From Adiantum capillus-veneris (Eukaryota; Streptophyta; Polypodiopsida; Polypodiales; Pteridaceae), in contig CM043969.1 in assembly GCA_014529385.2 (NCBI GenBank), forward strand, positions 26,925,946-26,989,945: a DNA stretch of 64,000 nucleotides, read 5' to 3'. How positions within the stretch are numbered: position 1 is the stretch's first letter; each line of letters begins with the position of its first letter. The notes under the pieces were generated by a model. The model was not told where the DNA came from and searched no databases. It worked only from the letters and a program-made list of their open reading frames with translations. Shown here in pieces: positions 54,468 to 64,000 of the stretch. Made by a program: the position numbers and the translations under genes.

Positions 54468-54557
<90 letters not shown>
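54304..54557 (+). repeat. LINE-I 3' region and (TC)n tract of 87 bp
   Basis: T-rich 3' untranslated sequence, then the conserved end and (TC)n at 54471-54557. LINE-II begins at the next base. Long CT or GA open frames across the tract are artefacts. Confidence 0.9.
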
Positions 54558-54560
<3 letters not shown>

Positions 54561-54872
54561 AGCGACCAGCAGCGCAGGTGACGACGTGCTGCTGTTGTTG
54601 AGGATGAGCTGCACGCTGGGCAGGTGACGACCTACAGTGGAGAGCAGCGTGCTGGGCCTGTGGGGTAGCAAGGTCAGCGGCAGCATAGCTCCTTCAGCAC
54701 CTGCAGCGACTGACGTGCCTACCCGCAGCAACAACACACCCAGCTGTAGCCTTGCACAGAAATTTGCAACAGGGCAACACGCAGGTACTCACTCTCTCTC
54801 TCAACATTCAAGGGGATGGGCTGTAAACACTAGGCTTCCCGTGCGCTCAGCCTCGCCTCCTCGAGCTCGACC

Positions 54873-55727
54873 ATGGCACCTCTTGACAGGAAAGAAGTGG
54901 AGGACATGATAGCCAGAGCTATCACACAGGCCAAGAAAGATGCGGACAAGGCACTGAACGCCGAAGTAAGGAGGATGACGGAAAAGATGAAGCAGATGGA
55001 GGATAACATTATCGGCCTCACAGAAGAAAAGGAGGCCTGGAAGAAAGCATTCGAAGAACTCCGTGACACCTCCAACACAGAGATACACCGTATACAAGAA
55101 AGCATCAACCACCTCCGGATCTCCAGGGAAGAGGGGGAAATCTCGAGCTTCGAAGACATAGAAGTAGAGATAAAAAATAAATTGAAAGCAGACATCAAAG
55201 AAGAGATCCAGACAGAAATGGAGGCCAAACAATCGGGATGGGTGGAAGTAGTTAAAAAGAATATCAAGAAGGAGGTATGCGAGGAGGTTCACATGGGAGA
55301 GCACTTGAGGGTTCAGCTTACTCTCGAGGAGGAGCGATTGCGCCAGATGAGGAAACACAATGTTAGGATCACTGGCCTTAAAGAGGGACCTTCAGCAGAG
55401 GAGGATGCACGAGAGCTTTGTAGCCAACTAGGCTACAAAGAGACTATGCCTTTTACAAAGGCATGGCGAGCCGGCCGTGACACCACTCGAGCTCGCCCGT
55501 TGATCATGCAGTTACGAGGAGATGAGGACCGCACCACCTTTTTTCGCAAAAGGGTGCTCTTACGAGGCCTCCAGGGCGGCCATATCTTTATGGACGAGGA
55601 CCTCACTAGGATGCAGATCGAGCACAGGAAATCATGCATGCCCAGGGTCCTTCAGGCACGGAAAGAAGGTAAAAAGGCCTTCTTTCGAGATGGTAGAATC
55701 TTCATCAACGGCCGCCCAATCTCATAG
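54873..55727 (+). CDS. LINE-II ORF1: coiled coil and RRM-like protein (284 aa)
   Basis: Intact. MAPLDRKEVEDMIARAITQA starts a long region of heptad-like charge (residues about 10-165). Then LRQMRKHNVRITGLKEGPSA, ELCSQLGYKETMPFTKAWRA, RARPLIMQLRGDEDRTTFFR and IFMDEDLTRMQIEHRKS follow the order of the RRM and C-terminal domain of L1 ORF1p-like proteins. It ends GRPIS then TAG. Plant L1 ORF1 usually has a zinc knuckle instead, so the type is unusual here. The next 17 codons lead in the same frame to ORF2. Confidence 0.85.
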   Translation: MAPLDRKEVEDMIARAITQAKKDADKALNAEVRRMTEKMKQMEDNIIGLTEEKEAWKKAFEELRDTSNTEIHRIQESINHLRISREEGEISSFEDIEVEIKNKLKADIKEEIQTEMEAKQSGWVEVVKKNIKKEVCEEVHMGEHLRVQLTLEEERLRQMRKHNVRITGLKEGPSAEEDARELCSQLGYKETMPFTKAWRAGRDTTRARPLIMQLRGDEDRTTFFRKRVLLRGLQGGHIFMDEDLTRMQIEHRKSCMPRVLQARKEGKKAFFRDGRIFINGRPIS

Positions 55728-58700
55728 GGATTCGGGACCTGTGAGACACATACACTAGCACAGGAGACACCACTCAAAGGGGCAGTCTGGAACTGCAATG
55801 GTTCTATATGGACACATCCGGAGCGCCTAGAGGAGATCATCAGTGAGCATGACTTTGTATGTTTTACAGAGACACATGAGAGCCCAGAGAGAGGACTACC
55901 TGTAGTCATAGGATTCCAGTGGGAGTCGACTTACAAGACCATCACCAGACAGAGTACAGCTCGGGGGTCAGGAGGGGTGGCCATACTATTCAAACAGAGC
56001 TTACACAACCGGATACAGGTGATGAGTAGAGACGAGGAGGCATGCTATATGTGGGTACGGCTAGAGCTCACCCACGAGAGAGAGCTATACATTGCCATAT
56101 GCTACTTTTCACCACATGGATCACGATATGCTATCCAGGACCCCTACTCTCGACTGTCGGAGGACATTTCTCACTACACATCACTCGGGGAAGTCCTCCT
56201 CATGGGGGACTTCAACGGGAGGACACAGAGCCGACAGTGTGAGATCTATGATATGGAGCAGCCGGAGATCATGAGGGCACTTGATGCAGAGGACATGGGG
56301 GTGAGTAGAGTGTCGGCAGATGGGGGACAGGACAACACTGGATATGGCAGACACCTTCTTGAGCTTGGCAGCAGGCACCATCTCGTTATTTATAACGGGA
56401 TGGCGAGGTGGCCAGATTCTGGGGGATTCACTTGCTTCCCACACAGTGGCGGAGAGAGCACAGTAGACTATTTGTTGGGCTCTACCCAGACAGCAGAGCT
56501 TATACACTCCTTCAGCGTTGCACGCACACCGATAGGGGTGGATCATACTTATCTCACATTCTCCCTTTGTGCTACACAGCTTGCTGACCCCCCCGCCTCC
56601 CCCCCTCACACTTACACTACCATTTCTTTCACTCATGAGCTCACTCCTGTTTATATACATCACCTGCATGAGCACCTTATACACTTAGACCCCACAGCCC
56701 CTCTGGAGACACTCACCACACACATTACATCCATCTTACACGAGTCATCCACTCAAAGTTTCCCACATCGCATACACACACACCCTCCACGCACTGGCAC
56801 TATGCCACAAAACAGGTGGTACGACGACGAATGTCGAGATCTACACAGACACCTACATATACTGGAGATCAGAGGGGAGATTACACATCGCCAGGCTCAG
56901 CGCAAGATGCAGACACTTACCCGTCGTAAAAGACGGGAGTGGGAGGAGCACCAGTATTGGGACATCTATCATTTACTCATGAGCAAGAATAGTGCTGAGG
57001 CATGGCGTCGGATCAGACCTCCCAGGCCATCCACTCCTATTCAGGACCCAGCGGCATGGCACAGATATGCCGAGAGCTTATACGAGATCCCAAGACAGCC
57101 ACCCATACCTACGCCATCGGCTACCCGACCCACATCATCTACTTTCTTCACCACCTACATGGTGAAGAAAGCTATATCCCACCTACAGCATGGGAGAGCT
57201 AGAGATCAGGCAGGCCTATAGGCAGAGCATCTTATATATGGCTGTGATGCATTGGCACCACTCATTGCCCACCTCTTCAACCGCGCGCTTTCAGAGGGAT
57301 TCCCAGAGTCGTGGACAGCGCACACCATCGTGCCTATCCACAAATCTGGGGATGCCATGGATCCTAGCACATATCGCACTATCATGATTGGTCCTATACT
57401 GGCCAAACTATATGGCGCGGTTTTAGAGGAGGAGCTCAGTTCTCTGGCAGAGGGAGAGGGCATGAGGACACCAGGACAGGCAGGCTTCCGCCGAGCTTTC
57501 TCTACTATTGATCATATCTTCACCCTTCGTTGTCTGATCGACCAGACACGGGTGAGGAAGAGGAGATTATATTGCTGCTTCGTTGACTTCCGCAAAGCAT
57601 TTGACACAGTACCTAGAGAGAGACTTTTCCGATGTCTGGCTGCGCTTGGGATTGGAGAGGAGATGGCATGGGGGATCTATGCATTGTATGAGCATGTATC
57701 TGGCAGAGTGAGATGCCCGGGTGGATTATCTGACACCCTTGTGAGCACCATTGGTGTGAAACAAGGTTGCCCCCTATCACCTACACTCTTTGGTCTATAC
57801 ATTGACGAGATTGTAGACTTCATCTTGCACAGGGGTGGAGAGGGTGTAGATATTGCAGGGACTACTGTACACATACTCTTATATGCAGATGATATTGTCC
57901 TGATGTCAGAGACGGCAGAGGGACTACAACTACATTTGCAGGCCCTGGATGATTTCTGCTCACAGAGAGGACTCACGGTGAACCTTGGCAAGACCAAGGT
58001 TCTCATATTTCATACATCGGCTCAGATTCGCCGACAGAGTAGATTTACAGTAGCTGGAGGGGATATAGAAGTGACAGGCTCATATGTATATCTGGGGGTT
58101 ACATTCATCGCAGCATCAGGGACCTTCTCCATGACACAGGCAGCCAGAGATAGACTTACCAGAGGATACGCATCACTAGCTCTCCATCAGGCAGCCAGAG
58201 ATAGACTTACCAGAGGATACGCATCACTAGCTCTGATGGAGAGACAGTGCCACCAGGCCCACTTCCAGGAGCCCCGGACGAAGGGGTGGCTCTTTGACAC
58301 ACTGGTCACACCTGCACTCATGTATGCCTCGGCCATTTGGGGACCGGGACTGGCAGACTCAGTATGGACACAGATAGAGAGGCCACAGATTATTATGATC
58401 TCCAGGATGATTCGCAGCAAGCCATCAGTTCCACACGACATTATTAGAGCTGAGCTCGCTGCACCACCGATGTTGGTAGAGGCACTCTTTCAGACTGTTT
58501 GCCTTCTTCGCAGATTCAAAGATATGGATCCAGATAGGATCTCTCATAGAGCCTTCATTGCATCTAGAGAGATGGCACAGGCAGGGGACACTAGCTCATG
58601 GTATGCCTAGACAAGAGATTGGCTAGCTCAGCACGGTTTTGATATTGATAGACTACCACCACTCCAGTATGACACCCAGGCTCCGACCTATACCCTCTCA

Positions 58701-59492
58701 CGCTCTGAGCGGAATAGGGTCATCAGACAAGAGATATGGCATACATATATTCAGAGGACATGGCGCAGGCCCACAGACACCCTACCTCCTAAAATGCTAT
58801 ATTACTATGAGCATTTTCTGAGGTTCTCAGAGCAGGGATTCATTGAGATTCCATCATACATGCAAGAGTACATGCCACACCGACTTCGGGTCAACATTGG
58901 CCAGCTACGAGTGTCATCACATCAGCTAGAGATTGAGAGTGGCAGAGCCAGAGGCATACCACGAGAGGAGCGTACATGCCGGATTTGCCAGACGGAGGTG
59001 GAGAGTGAGGAGCATTTTGTCATGAGATGCCCAGCATATACAGAGCTGAGAGAGAGATATGGCATTGGAGACTCATTACAGCAGCATATGATAGGCCGAG
59101 AGCAGAGGAGGTTTGGCCAGTTCCTGGTTGCGGCTTTAGAGGTTCGAGAGCAGTTGTTACAGCCACGCCAGAGTCAGGATAGCAGGACACAGACTACCAT
59201 CACACAGTTTTTCCGACGAGCAGGACCAGACCTCCCCACACTACCTACACAGAGTAGAGCGCTTACCCTTCTGCAGGCAGAGTCTCAGAGGGCACGTCGG
59301 AGACCGAGGCTCCCAGGATACAGGACACATGGGTGTCACCAGAGGGAGATCTCGAGGATACTAACCTTACACCATCAGTATCTAGAGCAGAGTGATGTAC
59401 CAGCACCAGGAGATCCAGCATTCCAGAGATACCTGAGCAGGCCACCACCGATGTACCACATTCTCTACCCTACATATGTTGCTTGTTTTTAG
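55728..59492 (+). pseudogene. LINE-II ORF2: endonuclease, RT, CCHC end
   Basis: EN: AVWNCNGS (55782), FTETHE, RGSGGVAILF, LLMGDFNGR, PIGVDHTYL. RT: RTIMIGPILAKLYGA (about 57377), CCFVDFRKAFDTVPRERLF (about 57573), GVKQGCPLSPTLFGLYIDE (about 57755), ILLYADDIVLMSE (intact Y-A-D-D, about 57878), VNLGKTKVLIF. C-terminus: CRICQTEVESEEHFVMRC (about 58977). In-frame TAG at 57219 and 58608 (Gln in LINE-I and LINE-III). A 51-base in-frame duplication lies at 58137-58238. The first in-frame ATG is 56022, after the EN Asn and Glu motifs, so ORF2 cannot start conventionally and stay active. Confidence 0.92.
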
Positions 59493-59786
59493 ATACCCTC
59501 CCTATCATCTCATGGTGGTATCACCTTGCAGCCCCTAGTTGAGCCTGATGATGCGTGAGCACACCTCGACACGAGGACCCACACTATACATTGTACACCA
59601 CATGCACCACCCTACCACACCCTCTTGCATAGTATAAGCTCATTTCAGTTTGTACCCTTTTTTTATTTTCCGATGCCTAGAGCATCAACACAGGTATATG
59701 ATATTGTCTCATAGGTCGAGTTCGGCCTTTCGTAGACGTTAATAAAGCTTTCTTTCTTTCTTTTCTTTCTTTCTCTCTCTCTCTCA
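59493..59786 (+). repeat. LINE-II 3' region and (CTTT)n(CT)n tail
   Basis: After the TAG at 59490 the frame stays open for about 20 codons to a TGA. Untranslated sequence, the conserved end, and the pyrimidine tract (59749-59785) follow, then LINE-III. Confidence 0.85.
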
Positions 59787-59796
59787 TTGCGCAAGA

Positions 59797-60677
59797 TGAT
59801 GGCTTCGCCACATAACAAAACACCCTCGAGGACGTTGAAGGCGACATTCATGCTCACACACAAACGGCTCAGAGATTGAAAAAGAGTGGAAAGTGGAGAT
59901 GGAAGGTTGGAGGGAGGAAAAGGCAGGTTTCCTCCAAAAGCAAGCTAGCAAAGAGGAACAATGGAAAGCGGAGGATGAGGACATGTGGGCTGAAATCGAC
60001 GTGCTCAAAGGGGAGATATCAGCCCTTAAAAAAAAGCTGGCTGAAGTTAAGACAAGAGGGGAACTCAAAGAAGGGAAATTCCAGCCCTCAGTTATCGAAG
60101 AGCTTCAAGTCATCAAGGAGCAAGTGCAAGCAATCAAAGAGGATGAGAAGCAACGGTGGAGGTGATCACCAAGATGTAGAAGAAGATGGATGAAGCGGAG
60201 AAGTGGATAGAGGTCGCCAGGAAAGGAAAAGGGAAGGAGGCATCAACCCCCTCTAACGATCATCAACATGTCACTAGAGAAGGAACAATAGAGACGCTCA
60301 CGTGCTGTACATGTGAGAGTTACCGGTCTAAAAGATCGAGATAAAGTCGAGGAAGAAGTAAGGGAGCTTTGATGGGAATAGATAAACCAACGCATACAAA
60401 GGCATGGAGAGTCGGTAAAAGAAGTGGAGGTGTTGGAGAGTCATTGAAGAAACGTGCTCTCATTTTGCGCTTTTCCACTATTGAGGCGAAGAAAGAGTTT
60501 TTGAAGAAAAGGCCCACATTAAAGAAGACCGGCATATTCCTTGGTGATGATCTCACTCTATTAGAACTTGTCCACATGCAGGAAGTTATGCCAGAGATTA
60601 GGGCGGCAAGGGAAAAAGGAAAGACAGCCTTGTATAGAAAAGAGAAGGTGGTCATTATAGAGCGACGCTCCACATGA
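59797..60677 (+). pseudogene. LINE-III ORF1
   Basis: Coiled-coil-like and RRM-like parts as in LINE-I (EIDVLKGEISALKKKLAEVK, then KKRALILRFSTIEAKKEFLK and IFLGDDLTLLELVHMQE), broken by frameshifts near 59880, 60165 and 60365. It ends TCCACATGACGG, the same TGA-CGG context as LINE-I. Confidence 0.82.
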
Positions 60678-61668
60678 CGGGAGCACAGCTAGCAGGGACA
60701 TGGATCCCACTTTTGTTATATGTTGATGATATTGTGTTGATTTTTTACTCCCCAGAGAAAATGCAGCACCATTTGGATGCCTTGCATGTGTTTGCGGAGG
60801 ATAGTGGATTGTCTGTCAGCCTTGGTAAAACCAAGGTTATGGTGTTTAACACCACACCGCAATGGGTCAGGAGGTCAGCTCCCACATTTACATATGGGCA
60901 AGAGATTGTGGAGTATACAGATGCATATACTTATCGGGGGGTAGTTTTCAATGGGCAAGTTTTTTCGGTGAGAAGTGCAGCAGAGACTAGATTGACCAGA
61001 GCCTATGCAGCCTTGGAGAGACTTGAGAGGATGTGTTCGCAGGTTCAGTTTTAGGAATCTTGAACCAAACTTTGGCTTTTTTTGGTGACCTCAGTTATGA
61101 TATATGGGGTGCTGGTTGTCATGGCAGAGTTGGCAGCGCTAATGGATGGAAAGGGATGGAGCTGCCCTTGGTATCTATGATTTCCCGAACGATTAGAGCC
61201 AAGGCCTCTGTACCTCATGAGATTATTAGAGCAGAGCTAGCTGCCGCTCTAGAGGTGATTGAGGCACTTACTAGATAAATCTATTTCATACATAACTTGC
61301 GAGACCTTTCTAAAAATAGATATGCCTGGCTTGCTCTTGAGTCTTCCTGGCAATTGGCCTTACAGGGAGACACGGCCTGCTGGTATGAGCAGATAATTGC
61401 TTGGTTCCAGATGCATGGTTTTAGCATGGACAGACTGCCTCCCTTCTAGTACTCTTTGGAGGCCCCCTCTCTCACTGTGACAGGGACGAGATTACTAGAC
61501 TTATCCATCAAGACTTGATTCAAATGGACACCAGGGGGACTTGGATAGAGCCTACTCAGGAGTTGGGCAAGAAGATGGCTTTTTACAAAGAATATTTTCT
61601 TCTACTCACAGCAGATTTCTTTGTAGTCAGGCCCAGCTATATGGATACACATTTATCATATGGGGTGC
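60678..61668 (+). pseudogene. LINE-III ORF2 remnant
   Basis: Starts inside RT: LAGTWIPLLLYVDDIVLIFY (active site Y-V-D-D intact), VSLGKTKVMVF. In-frame TAG at 61052 stands where LINE-II and LINE-IV have Gln (FQEPRT), with a TGA two codons on at Arg. TAG at 61447 is shared with LINE-I (53595), where LINE-II has Gln. The C-terminal zinc motif lies beyond the truncation. Confidence 0.88.
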
Positions 61669-62575
61669 TGAAACCGGCCTATAGGACGGTAGACTTTGGC
61701 TTTTACCCGAAACTTTAGACTTTAGGACACAGAGAAACTTTGCAAATAAAACGTGTAATTGGAATTAACACTTCGAAGACACGGCTTGGAAGCTAGAGCG
61801 CTCCAAGCAAACGCAGACAACCTGTTGGGCCCAAAGACTGCGCCCCTTTCGGTATTTCTTTATTCTTATCAAAAAGGGAATAAAACCTGCGATTTCCTAC
61901 AAGTTGTCCCGCATAATCCAGGCTGAAAAAGACATGTTCTGGCCCGATTTCAGCAGCATAGAAACTTCATAAACAAAATCCCTACCCAATGGATGACTTT
62001 CCCGGCGTATACGGACACTTTACAAAACTTGGCGAGAATCTGCAGCACGCTGAATTCTCTGTTTTCTGCCCTAAAATTGCGCCAGATCCTATTTATCGAT
62101 CCCTTAACTTCCTCGGACCTCCTAGGGGTATAAGGGACTGATTAGGGCCCAAACCCTTAACCTGCAAATTTACACAGCAGGCTGTAATTTCTTGTTTTGA
62201 GCTCCGTTTCGCGAGCCGAATGCATCCGTAGCGAGCCCTCGTACTCCCGCACCTGTTGGGCTACTTGCCCTCTCAAATGGACGAGATTTCTCTCAAGAAA
62301 TCTCTCCGAATTCACCTGTACCTGCGGGGGATTGGCAATTAGCTAATCCAATACTTGGACAAGAGGCTCTTGCCTCGGCATATGCGCATGAACCCACATA
62401 ATTGTACATACAGATGAGTAGACCTCGAGCGGTGCATCACGATTACATATGCAAAGGGGGAGAGAGGTACGCAAGAGCGGAGTCATCGCGCTACATAGTG
62501 CAAGGGAGAAGGGAAGCTTTTCATTAAAGCGTCATCACTTGCACCAACTACTCTCACACACTCTGTAGGTCACAC
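61669..62575 (-). repeat. Diverged Element A-type LTR fragment
   Basis: Starts TGAAACCGGCC like Element A's LTR, then follows its order (shared box 61825-61862, GTTTTC..GCGCCAGAT, CCTGCGGGGGATTGG, GAGGCTCTTGCCTCGG) to about 62520. The U3 end with GGTGACA is missing; sequence of Element F follows. Confidence 0.85.
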
Positions 62576-62743
62576 TGAGTAAAAATCAGCCTCCTCTCTC
62601 ATTTTGGGCGCCCCTCTCTTCAAGTGATCCCTGCCCGCATCTCCAGATGCAGAGGGAGTCGACTGATCCTTGCGTGAAGCCATAGGTGCCGCAGAAAAGA
62701 ATTGGGGATCGGATTTCCCGTAGAAGCCGTGCTCTGATACCAC
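62576..62743 (-). pseudogene. Element F: PBS, leader and gag start
   Basis: Minus strand: TGGTATCAGAGC (62731-62742), an initiator Met-type primer site one base from the LTR, then leader and a short gag start from ATG near 62685 (MASRKDQSTPSASGDAGRDH), cut off at about 62576. Confidence 0.75.
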
Positions 62744-63091
62744 TGTAACAGACTTGGACACTCCAAGTCAAGAATCAATCACCACAACACCAAATAACCA
62801 CTTCAAAACAATTCACAAATCACAATAGATTTGCACTGGCCCGACGGAGTTCCGTGCCTAGAGTTCTGTGCCTAGAGTTCTGTGCCTAGAGATATTGGCC
62901 CCAAAGACTGGCGCCCCTTTTGGTATTTCTTTATGTATTAAATCAATGTCAAAGTACAAAGAGCGGTTAGGTTTCACTCTCAGACTCCGCGTATTTAAAG
63001 TTTACAAGGGATGCCCAAAAGCAGAGCCCCAAAAGCTTCTAGTTCAAAAGCAATTGCTCTCTCTCTCTCAAGAGAGCAAAATAAAGAAAAT

Positions 63092-63131
<40 letters not shown>

Positions 63132-63421
63132 CAATTTCCTCTTGCGTAGCCAAAAGCTGCACTTTTTTCGTTGCTACGAGGAAAAAAAGCATCTTCCGTG
63201 TTTTCCGGAAATCCGTACACTGCTGCCACGTGGCAATTTCCGTTTGCTTTTAGGGTTTCCAGCAACTTTAGGGTTTCAGCTAGCCGTTAGGGTTAGGGTT
63301 TCCAGAAATTAGGGTTTTTGAATTCGGGTTTTTGGCAAAAATTAGGGTTTGCAGGAATTTTAGGGTTTTTGGAAGAAATTAGGGTTTCTGCTGTCGGTAG
63401 CCATGTCATTACTCTATGACA
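62744..63421 (-). repeat. Element F 5' LTR (678 bp), telo-box rich
   Basis: Ends TGTAACAG and CTATGACA. The first 200 bases match Element B's LTR (ACTTGGACACTCCAAGTC and the shared box), with an AGTTCTGTGCCTAG unit repeated three times (62848-62890). TATA-like CTTTAAATACGCGG lies on the minus strand (about 62990). A (TC)n tract is at 63095-63130 and TTAGGG-type motifs at 63248-63395. Confidence 0.9.
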
Positions 63422-63426
63422 GACTC

Positions 63427-64000
63427 TGTCACCAGCGTGTGACTACTATCTATCCTTTTTGTTGATTTCTTTCTTATTATTTATTCATTTTCACTTTTTG
63501 GAAACACCCCTCGGGAAATCTAACTTCCCTGTATTGCATAGCTAGTGTGGAACTGTTCAGAGGGAGTCCAGGCTTGAGGGCAAGAGAGCACTAAGGTTGG
63601 ACAAGGACTATGGTTAGCCAAAGTGGGGTCATTGACTAGCCAAAGTAGAATCCTTTGCTACAGAGGCTACATTTCAGTTCTTGGTGTGGCTGCAATGTAC
63701 AAAGAGGGTCAGATGACAAATGATACAATGGCAGCATCTCCTAAAATTCAGGGAACTGCTATTTTGGGACCTGAAAATGTGTTCGCGTCATTACCTCCGG
63801 AATGACAAGAGAAACATTTTATTAGTCTGCCGTGAAGTCAACTGGGCAACCGGCTGGGAGAGTTTTAGGCGGCAACCCCGAAACGGGAAATAGCTTGTAA
63901 ATGTGCCAAGTGGCACATTTCTGTGCACTTTCCTCATGCATGAAGAAGTGGAGCTGATTTTAGGAGAAGGGAGGCTCATGTGCAATTTCTCTCATAGATT
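63427..64000 (+). repeat. Element A-type LTR, plus orientation, runs off the window
   Basis: Starts TGTCACCAGCGTGTGACTAC and matches the reverse complement of 10128-10701. Only GACTC (63422-63426) separates it from Element F's LTR. Whether it is a solo LTR or the edge of a full element cannot be told here. Confidence 0.88.

Larger units (their letters stand above)
49452..54470 (+). mobile_element. LINE-I: full-length, non-L1-type LINE bounded by (TC)n
   Basis: 5' region 49452-49752, ORF1, one stop codon, ORF2 in the same frame, and a 3' region ending CATAGGTCATTTTGGCCTTT...ACGTTAATA directly before (TC)n. RT motifs (CCFVDFRKAFDTV, GVKQGCPLSPTLF, YVDDIVL) differ from the L1 type of LINE-A. 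No poly-A tail. Moderately decayed. Confidence 0.9.
54558..59748 (+). mobile_element. LINE-II: full-length, best preserved LINE of the array
   Basis: 5' region 54558-54872, then one frame from ATG 54873 to 59492, broken only by three TAG codons (55725, 57219, 58608) and with no frameshift in 4.6 kb. The 3' end (CATAGGTCGAGTTCGGCCTT...ACGTTAATAAAG) matches LINE-I's and passes into (CTTT)n(CT)n. Protein and DNA differ clearly from LINE-I, so it is a separate subfamily. Confidence 0.92.
59787..61668 (+). mobile_element. LINE-III: internally deleted relative of LINE-I
   Basis: Begins with an ORF1 start like LINE-I's (ATGGCTTCGCCACATAACAA, 59797). A deletion after the ORF1 stop (about 60682) joins it to the RT active site region, removing EN and most of RT (about 2.1 kb relative to LINE-I). 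It ends at 61668, where a gypsy-type LTR begins. Confidence 0.9.

Noticed and set aside
1-64000. Host protein-coding genes
   Set aside because: Every substantial frame is TE protein, an antisense shadow or simple repeat; only 48762-49081 remains open to question.

Overview
The window is a graveyard of plant-type transposable elements. I found no convincing host gene, rRNA, tRNA or CRISPR array. A nuclear genome from the green lineage is indicated by Ty3/gypsy chromovirus and Ty1/copia polyproteins, initiator-Met-type primer binding sites (TGGTATCAGA), a hAT transposase gene with a short GT-AG intron, L1-type LINEs, and AAACCCTA/TTTAGGG-type telo-box motifs inside LTRs. Almost complete TE occupancy suggests a large, repeat-rich genome (land plant or other streptophyte). 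The species cannot be told from sequence alone. | Layout: 1-2344 is the 3' half of a plus-strand gypsy chromovirus (Gypsy-1). Its 3' LTR was split, 16 bp from its start, by Element A (2345-10701, minus strand). Element A is a same-family gypsy that has lost its RT-RNase H, and its 3' LTR carries a 1.1 kb terminal-inverted-repeat transposon. Gypsy-1's LTR resumes at 10707 and at about 11966 runs abruptly into the 3' end and 2.2 kb LTR of another family (Element D, to 14287). 14510-19035 is a decayed L1-type LINE with a 522 bp hAT-like MITE inside. 19036-24745 holds LTR and minus-strand LINE fragments around a 3.38 kb hAT element with a perfect 8 bp target duplication. | 25459-40740 is a nested set: LTR E is split by gypsy Element B (25615-32167) and again by a copia element (32316-40621), whose reverse transcriptase is split by Element C (36778-39377), a coding-free LTR element. 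Target duplications mark the B and C boundaries exactly and the copia boundary with one mismatch. 40785-48740 is a patchwork of LINE, copia and gypsy fragments. | 49092-61668 holds three head-to-tail LINEs of one superfamily, not the plant L1 type, separated by (TC)n tracts. Each has an ORF1 with coiled coil and RRM-like region; two retain an endonuclease-RT ORF2 in the same frame as ORF1, one stop codon apart. 61669-64000 is a cluster of LTRs from three elements. | Points deserving most attention: a hairpin beside the polypurine tract of five gypsy-type elements whose stem sequence changes while pairing is largely kept; a shared box in nine LTRs of several families; the (TC)n-bounded LINE array with its ORF1-stop-ORF2 arrangement; and repeated in-frame TAG codons where sibling copies have glutamine. 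All reading was by eye; no alignment or database search was run.
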